Source of the DNA: Candidatus Heimdallarchaeota archaeon
GTDB taxonomy: Archaea; Asgardarchaeota; Heimdallarchaeia; Heimdallarchaeales; Heimdallarchaeaceae
Length of the DNA stretch: 10,497 nucleotides
Assembly (NCBI GenBank): GCA_023135215.1
Contig: JAGLTP010000616.1
Coordinates: 1 to 10,497, forward strand
Direction: 5' to 3'
Shown here in pieces: positions 6,534 to 10,497 of this stretch. How positions within the stretch are numbered: position 1 is the first letter of the stretch; each line of letters begins with the position of its first letter. The notes under the pieces are model-generated. The model was given only the letters and a program-made list of their open reading frames with translations, was not told the DNA's origin and searched no databases. The position numbers and the translations under genes were made by a program.

Positions 6534-6550
6534 AGATTCGTTGGGAATCT
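6534..6550 (+). promoter_or_regulatory. Leader hairpin next to the USP-like start codon
   Basis: AGATTC (6534-6539) and GAATCT (6545-6550) form a perfect 6-base stem around the loop GTTGG. The stem ends one base before the ATG at 6552. It would fold over the place where a ribosome site would lie, and no good Shine-Dalgarno is seen there. Just upstream is an ATG TAA start-stop pair (6528-6533). Translational control is possible; a DNA operator is the alternative. Confidence 0.35.
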
Positions 6551-6551
6551 A

Positions 6552-8180
6552 ATGAGCATTCAAGATAGAGATAAGCAGAAGGCTGCATTAGAAAAGACAC
6601 TTCAGAAATTTACTGAACTACTGCCTTCTGTTAGTCCTGTACCTACTCCCGTAAAAAAGGCGTTAGTCATAATCAATGGTACGGCAAAATCCAGAACAGC
6701 AGTTTTGCTAGCTGAAGAATTGAATCGCAATTTTGGAACTGGTATAGATGTGGTTTGCTTCTATTCTGAACAAAAACAAGAGATTGATGATAGTACAAAA
6801 GAAAGTTATGAAAATACCTTAGCTTTTGCATATGAACACCTTCGGAGTAAAGAATTTGAAATAAAGGGACATGTTGTTGAAAATATCGATATGCTAAAAA
6901 ACATTCTGAACAATGTGATTCAAGCTACAGAATATGACATAATCATTGTTCCTTCATCATTTATAGGAATGAAGAAAGTAAGAATTCTAACCGATGAAGA
7001 AGATACTGAAGCTAGCATAACTGTTTTAGGAGATGTATTTGAATATCTTCTAGAAGATATCGAGGATATTCCTCTCTTACTTGTTCAGAGTGAAAGGGTT
7101 AATCTGGAACTACTGTGGAAAAGTATATGTGTATTATTCAGTAGTAGTAGTCAGATCAGTTTACTGTTTCAGAAAGCTCTCAAATATAGTCTGAAAAAAG
7201 CTGATATTCACTGTTTTTTGAACATTGAACCTAACTTCCATGAAGAGAAATCGGAGGATGAATTCACTGATTATGTGAATAAGAGTAGAGAGGAAATTGA
7301 GAGGTTCGAAAGGGCAAATTCTGAGGTTTTTAAAGAAGCTTCTAGATATGTTGAGTTCCATTATCTAATTAATCAAGAATTAGAAGTTCTAAAGGATGAA
7401 CTTGCAACTTGTGGTAAAGATGTTGGTATTCTAATTATTTACATGCCTTCAAAACATTACAGACTCTATGGGCTCTTCACAGAATTATTGGAAGATCCTG
7501 AGATTTCTTTCCCAATCCTTATAACGAGACGAAAAATATCCACAGTCAAAGAGGAAAAAGAGAAAGAAATGGAAGAAGAAACATCACAAAAGGAAATTGA
7601 AGAGGAAATCTTAGATGATGAGAAGGAAGAAGAAGAAACAATTACAATTGACGATACAATAAAAGAAACCATTAAAGAAGAAGTAAAAAAGGATATACTT
7701 GGAAAATCGGAAACTAAAGAAGAAAAAGAGAAAGAAATGGAAGAAAAAGTAAGTAAAGAAGAGGAAAAAGAGAAAGAGGTAGAAGAAATGGGTGAACCAG
7801 ACAAAAAAGATGAGGAAGAATTGTCAGAAATTGAAGAACTCAAAGAAGAAGTCAAAGAAGAGATCAAGAAAGAAGTGAAGAAAGAGATCAAAAGTGAACC
7901 CAAAAGAGAAGTGAAGAAAGAGGTTTCCAAGGAGCTCAAGAAAGAAGAGAGTATGGTAGAGCTAAAGGAAACCATCATCAATGAAATTAAAGAAGAAATC
8001 AAAGAGGAAATTAAGTATGAGCTCCGAAAAGATTTGAAAGAGCCTAAGAAGGAGCTAAAAGAGAAAGTTATAGAAGAAATTAAAGAAAAAGAAGAAGAAG
8101 AAGAAGAGCTCAAGAAAGGAGAGAGTGAAGAGGAAGAAGAAGAAGATGAGGAAGTAACCTCTAGAATGGAATTCGAATAG
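6552..8180 (+). CDS. Tandem USP-like protein with long Lys/Glu-rich C-terminal tail
   Basis: This 542-residue protein has two adjacent domains that look like universal stress protein folds. The first spans about 35-180: strand KKALVIING, then YDIIIVPSS, then GDVFEYLLEDIEDIPLLLVQ. The second spans about 186-327: SICVLFSSSS near the start, VGILIIYMPS, then FTELLEDPEISFPILITRR. The usual G-2x-G-9x-G(S/T) ATP-binding loop is not clear in either, so nucleotide binding is uncertain. Residues 334-542 are almost entirely Glu and Lys with occasional hydrophobic positions (KEEVKEEIKKEVKKEIK and similar). This segment probably forms a long charged helix or coiled coil. It includes three related units of the type EEKEKEMEE (334-342, 390-398, and a variant at 403-411). 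No signal peptide or membrane segment is seen, so the protein is cytosolic. The transporter gene follows 122 bases downstream on the same strand. A role in stress response or transporter regulation is an inference from family and context. Confidence 0.7.
   Translation: MSIQDRDKQKAALEKTLQKFTELLPSVSPVPTPVKKALVIINGTAKSRTAVLLAEELNRNFGTGIDVVCFYSEQKQEIDDSTKESYENTLAFAYEHLRSKEFEIKGHVVENIDMLKNILNNVIQATEYDIIIVPSSFIGMKKVRILTDEEDTEASITVLGDVFEYLLEDIEDIPLLLVQSERVNLELLWKSICVLFSSSSQISLLFQKALKYSLKKADIHCFLNIEPNFHEEKSEDEFTDYVNKSREEIERFERANSEVFKEASRYVEFHYLINQELEVLKDELATCGKDVGILIIYMPSKHYRLYGLFTELLEDPEISFPILITRRKISTVKEEKEKEMEEETSQKEIEEEILDDEKEEEETITIDDTIKETIKEEVKKDILGKSETKEEKEKEMEEKVSKEEEKEKEVEEMGEPDKKDEEELSEIEELKEEVKEEIKKEVKKEIKSEPKREVKKEVSKELKKEESMVELKETIINEIKEEIKEEIKYELRKDLKEPKKELKEKVIEEIKEKEEEEEELKKGESEEEEEEDEEVTSRMEFE
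7551..8155 (+). repeat. Purine-rich low-complexity tract encoding the Glu/Lys tail
   Basis: The plus strand is almost all A and G for about 600 bases. Near-identical units built on AAAGAGAAAGAAATGGAAGA occur around 7556 and 7727, with a shorter variant near 7766. The reading frame stays open throughout, so this is coding low-complexity sequence probably grown by slippage or short duplications. The complementary strand gives a long serine-rich frame that is only a shadow. Confidence 0.7.
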
Positions 8181-8190
8181 AATTTTTCAA

Positions 8191-8200
8191 AATTTATAAA
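8191..8200 (+). promoter_or_regulatory. TATA-like box upstream of the transporter
   Basis: AATTTATAAA begins 11 bases after the USP-like stop and is followed by further AT-rich sequence. A start site near 8222 would leave a leader of about 80 bases. It could let the transporter be expressed independently of the USP-like gene, although read-through is equally possible. Confidence 0.35.
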
Positions 8201-8293
8201 AATAATATCAGCTTTCCTTCGAATCTTTAGTTGAGTGAGAAGCAATAGTATTCCTACACCTGAATTCAAAGACAGGTTGAGTAAAAAGGAATT

Positions 8294-8299
8294 GGTGAT
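8294..8299 (+). promoter_or_regulatory. Ribosome binding site that supports a TTG start
   Basis: GGTGAT lies three bases before TTG 8303, the same spacing as at the aminotransferase gene. An in-frame TAA sits immediately before the TTG. The next in-frame ATG is at codon 28 and would remove the first membrane helix. Confidence 0.65.
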
Positions 8300-8302
8300 T
8301 AA

Positions 8303-9712
8303 TTGGCAAACGTATTAGGAGAGTATTGGTATTTAGCAACTATAATAATTGTACTTATTGTTTTAGCAACCATTATTCTTCTGATGAAGGAAGATGTTGA
8401 TGCAACAAAGATAACAGTTACAGGAGCAATCGTAGTTGCTTTAATATACTTAATCCTTATGGATTGGGAGACAGGTTTTAGTGAGAATCTTAACTATGAG
8501 CATGTATCACATAATTACTTAGAAGCATTAGCTAAGACAATAAATATTGAAGCTATCTTAATTATATTTTCTGTGAGTATTATAGTTGCTTTGACAAAAG
8601 GAGCTGGTTTCTTCAGTTTTATCTCTCTATCAATAGTTAAGCTTACTAAAGGTGATCCAAGAAAATTAATGGTAGCTTTAGGAGGATTGACTTTCTTTAT
8701 CTCTATGTTCTTTGATAATTTATCAGCTATTATTTTAATGGGATCACTGACGGTAGTTATTTGTAAACAACTCGAACTGAAACTTCGACCTTTCGTACTT
8801 TTTGTAGGGATAAATACAATCATCGGAGGATTACCAACCCCTGTCTCATCTCTTCCAAATATTATTTTCTTTAACTTACTAGTTCCAGGTACCTTAACAA
8901 AAGATATCAATTTTCTTTCATTTATGGCGTACATGTTACCTATTGCGATATTTTTCTTTGGGATAGCAACTGCCTTCTTTTTCTTTATCTACAAAAAAGA
9001 TATCTTTATTGAGGTTCCAGAAGAGAAAAAGGAACAACTAAGTAGAATAAATCCTTGGTCTGGAATTGAGAATCGAAAAGATATTTGGAAATCAGTTATT
9101 CTACTAGGAACTCTCTTTGTCGGTTTTCTATTGACAAGTATTCCTGCAAATCCATTAGATGTTGCGATTATTTCACTAATTACAGCAATATTTGGTATTT
9201 TCTTATTTAGAACTGATCTGAAAAAATATCTTGAAGAGGGAGTTGAATGGGAGATGATAGTTTTCTTTGTAGCTTTGTTTGTACTGATGGGTATCCTAAC
9301 AGCTTCAGGGGCTTTGATTCCATTAACTAATATACTTACTTATGTTCTTGGAACTGGAACACCTAGCATAAAAGGTCAAATACTTGTTGCTCTTATAATT
9401 GGAGCTATTGGATTACCTATTACTGGTTTTCTAAATGGTTCATCTTCGGCACTTATTTTCTCTTACATTTTCCAATCTCTACCTCAAGGAGTCCTACCTG
9501 GTCTCTGGATAGGTTTTGTTCTAGGTGGAAATATAGGAGGAGCGTTAACACCTTTGGGTTCAATCACTATTTTAATGGCTCTGGAAATATTAAAAAGAGA
9601 AGGAGAACCTATCTCTTTCTTTCAATATATCAAAAAGATGCTTCCTCTTACGCTTGTTTTTGGAATATTGAGTATAGGCTATTCTATGGTTTTAATAGCA
9701 TTAATGTTGTAA
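8303..9712 (+). CDS. ArsB/NhaD-type (ion transporter superfamily) membrane transporter
   Basis: This 469-residue protein has about 11-12 hydrophobic segments spread over its whole length and no soluble domain. Its features fit the ArsB/P-protein/NhaD group of the ion transporter superfamily. FFDNLSAIILM (136-146) carries the paired Asp138-Asn139 of the first hairpin region, and SSLPNIIFF (182-190) aligns with the family's PPN block. EWEMIVFFVALFVLMGIL (315-332) is a typical family segment, and GGNIGGALTPLGS (408-420) matches the second Gly-Asn substrate loop. The two halves look like the usual inverted duplication. A charged cytosolic linker spans about 231-262. The substrate (arsenite, Na+/H+, or a dicarboxylate-like anion) cannot be read from the sequence. 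Translation starts at TTG 8303, backed by GGTGAT and a preceding in-frame stop. The USP-like gene upstream could be co-transcribed, as USP proteins often accompany cation or anion transporters. No arsenic-resistance genes (arsR, arsA or arsC) are nearby, so arsenite efflux is not favoured. Confidence 0.8.
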   Translation: MANVLGEYWYLATIIIVLIVLATIILLMKEDVDATKITVTGAIVVALIYLILMDWETGFSENLNYEHVSHNYLEALAKTINIEAILIIFSVSIIVALTKGAGFFSFISLSIVKLTKGDPRKLMVALGGLTFFISMFFDNLSAIILMGSLTVVICKQLELKLRPFVLFVGINTIIGGLPTPVSSLPNIIFFNLLVPGTLTKDINFLSFMAYMLPIAIFFFGIATAFFFFIYKKDIFIEVPEEKKEQLSRINPWSGIENRKDIWKSVILLGTLFVGFLLTSIPANPLDVAIISLITAIFGIFLFRTDLKKYLEEGVEWEMIVFFVALFVLMGILTASGALIPLTNILTYVLGTGTPSIKGQILVALIIGAIGLPITGFLNGSSSALIFSYIFQSLPQGVLPGLWIGFVLGGNIGGALTPLGSITILMALEILKREGEPISFFQYIKKMLPLTLVFGILSIGYSMVLIALML

Positions 9713-10129
9713 AATCAATCATCTTTTCTTAGTATATGCCTTCTGATTTGTTTTAAAAGAAAAACTATTTTCAAGCTCAATGTCATTGAATTTTCCTCAA
9801 CTAATAGAAAATTACTCTAATGTTTTATCAATCAATTTCCTCTTTCAAGAAGTCTTTTTTCTCGTAAAGACTCATCATAAACCACCCTCAGTAACATCTT
9901 TAAGTTTTGTCAGCATTTTCACCAAACTAACAAAAGATTGTTCATATTCTCCTTGATAATGAAATTGTGATTATAAACTTGAATTTGGAGTTTTTAACAC
10001 CTCATTTTCTTAAAATTCTGATAAAGATACCAACTTATTATAATTTTTTGGGAATATAGACATAGTGTATAGTTATTTTTATACTTTATAAACTAACTAA
10101 GAGAATCATTTCCGAAAAAAAGAAGAAAG

Positions 10130-10140
10130 AAAGTTTATAG
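10130..10140 (+). promoter_or_regulatory. TATA-like box for the beta-helix gene
   Basis: AAAGTTTATAG is identical to the box of the membrane protein gene at 6381-6371. Here the predicted start is near 10162, giving a leader of about 25 bases that includes AAGGT (about 10176-10180), six bases before the ATG. Confidence 0.5.
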
Positions 10141-10153
10141 GTGTTCAAACCTA
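10138..10153. promoter_or_regulatory. Short inverted repeat overlapping the TATA end
   Basis: TAGGT (10138-10142) and ACCTA (10149-10153) are inverted five-base arms around GTTCAA. The site begins at the last bases of the TATA-like box and lies before the predicted transcription start, a position suited to a repressor. The arms are short and chance cannot be excluded. Confidence 0.25.
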
Positions 10154-10186
10154 CAAAATTGTGAGTTAGTGGTCTAAGGTTTAATT

Positions 10187-10497
10187 ATGAGAAGAAAGGA
10201 AATCATCAGTGGAATAATAATAGCTACACTATTAATCACAAGTTCAAAACAAATAAACACGGTAGATTTAGAGAGAACATTTTTCACATTTACCAATCTT
10301 ATCCCCTCTGAAGATTACCAAAATTCATCTATGAAATTGAAGTTGAATACCCTTCATGAACCTATATTCATATCCAACGATGGTAATTTTACTGATTATG
10401 GCTTTCCAGGTTCTGGTAGTAAAGCAAATCCGTACAGGATTGAAAATCTAAATATCACAACTGACTTTTCTAATGGAATCACAATCAACTCAACATC
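10187..10497 (+). CDS. Secreted right-handed beta-helix repeat protein (partial, N-terminus only)
   Basis: The 103 visible residues run off the right edge with no stop. MRRKEIISGIIIATLLITSS is a short positively charged start followed by a hydrophobic stretch, which fits a signal peptide or N-terminal anchor. After a polar linker comes EPIFISNDGNF (58-68), then FPGSGSKANPYRIENLNI (73-90) and GITINST at the edge. The pattern 'PI.I..D..F...GFPGSGS..NPY.IE.L.I' is the usual entry to NosD-like right-handed parallel beta-helix domains. Such domains are frequent in large surface proteins of Asgard and other archaea. The protein probably acts outside the membrane in carbohydrate or surface binding; the specific ligand cannot be told. 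The start is supported by AAGGT six bases upstream and a TATA-like box at 10130-10140. Confidence 0.72.
   Translation, partial: MRRKEIISGIIIATLLITSSKQINTVDLERTFFTFTNLIPSEDYQNSSMKLKLNTLHEPIFISNDGNFTDYGFPGSGSKANPYRIENLNITTDFSNGITINST

Larger units (their letters stand above)
9713..10186. other. 474-base gene-poor intergenic stretch
   Basis: No convincing gene is visible. The first 45 bases after the transporter stop contain pyrimidine runs (around 9722-9730 and 9749-9755) that could end its transcript. On the minus strand, 9970-9828 holds two tiny overlapping frames and a hairpin (AGTCTTT 9851-9857 with AAAGACT 9866-9872). TCAATG-T-CATTGA (9777-9789) is a short palindrome. The right end carries two AT-rich promoter-like stretches (about 10070-10092 and 10130-10140) for the next gene. 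Confidence 0.5.

Noticed and set aside
7466..8269. 267-residue serine-rich frame on the minus strand
   Set aside because: It is the complement of GAA/GAG/AAA codons in the Glu/Lys tail, which read as TTC/CTC/TCT-type codons. It is low-complexity shadow sequence.
8515..8934. 139-residue frame on the minus strand inside the transporter gene
   Set aside because: Antisense to conserved membrane segments; no motif or ribosome site supports it.
8303..9712. Transporter as a dedicated arsenite pump (arsB)
   Set aside because: Family-level resemblance only, with no arsR, arsA, arsC or arsM nearby. The substrate is left open.
1..10497. tRNA, rRNA, CRISPR array, insertion sequence or integrase
   Set aside because: Nothing resembling tRNA arms with a CCA end, regular repeat-spacer units, transposase motifs or terminal inverted repeats was seen on reading both strands. 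A covariance or profile search was not possible.

Overview
The window looks like chromosomal DNA from an AT-rich archaeon, most likely an Asgard archaeon of the Heimdall type. The main evidence is a gene at 1159-2622. Its C-terminal 410 residues align by eye along their whole length with eukaryotic actin and actin-related proteins (ARPs). Control signals are archaeal: TATA-like boxes, GGTGAT or GAGGT ribosome sites at some genes, and apparently leaderless starts at others. A secreted beta-helix gene of a type common in Asgard genomes lies at the right edge. The lineage call is an inference; no rRNA or tRNA gene is present to confirm it.

Layout: (1) 1-959, minus: DUF1015 family protein, C-terminus beyond the left edge. 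(2) 960-1158: divergent promoter region holding an 11-bp-arm inverted repeat. (3) 1159-2622, plus: zinc-ribbon/actin-like fusion whose nucleotide-hydrolysis residues look lost. (4) 2630-3682, minus: ketopantoate reductase (panE), convergent with the actin-like gene at a 7-base gap. (5) 3751-4674, minus: short 3-phosphoglycerate dehydrogenase (serA), and 4685-5764, minus: class V aminotransferase. These two are tightly coupled. (6) 5838-6347, minus: four-helix membrane protein of unknown role. (7) 6552-8180, plus: tandem USP-like protein with a 210-residue Lys/Glu-rich tail. (8) 8303-9712, plus: ArsB/NhaD (ion transporter superfamily) membrane transporter with a TTG start. (9) 9713-10186: gene-poor stretch. 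(10) 10187-end, plus: N-terminus of a secreted beta-helix protein.

How the genes fit together: the aminotransferase and SerA are two consecutive enzymes of the phosphorylated serine pathway (3-phosphoglycerate to 3-phosphohydroxypyruvate to phosphoserine). No recognisable phosphoserine phosphatase is present. The nearby DUF1015 gene is the one uncharacterised protein that might belong to the same pathway. PanE serves pantothenate and CoA synthesis and seems to have its own promoter behind a T-rich terminator. The USP-like protein and the transporter may form a sensor/transport pair. The actin-like gene has no obvious metabolic link to its neighbours. It is the most unusual object here: a probable non-hydrolysing ARP carrying a zinc ribbon.
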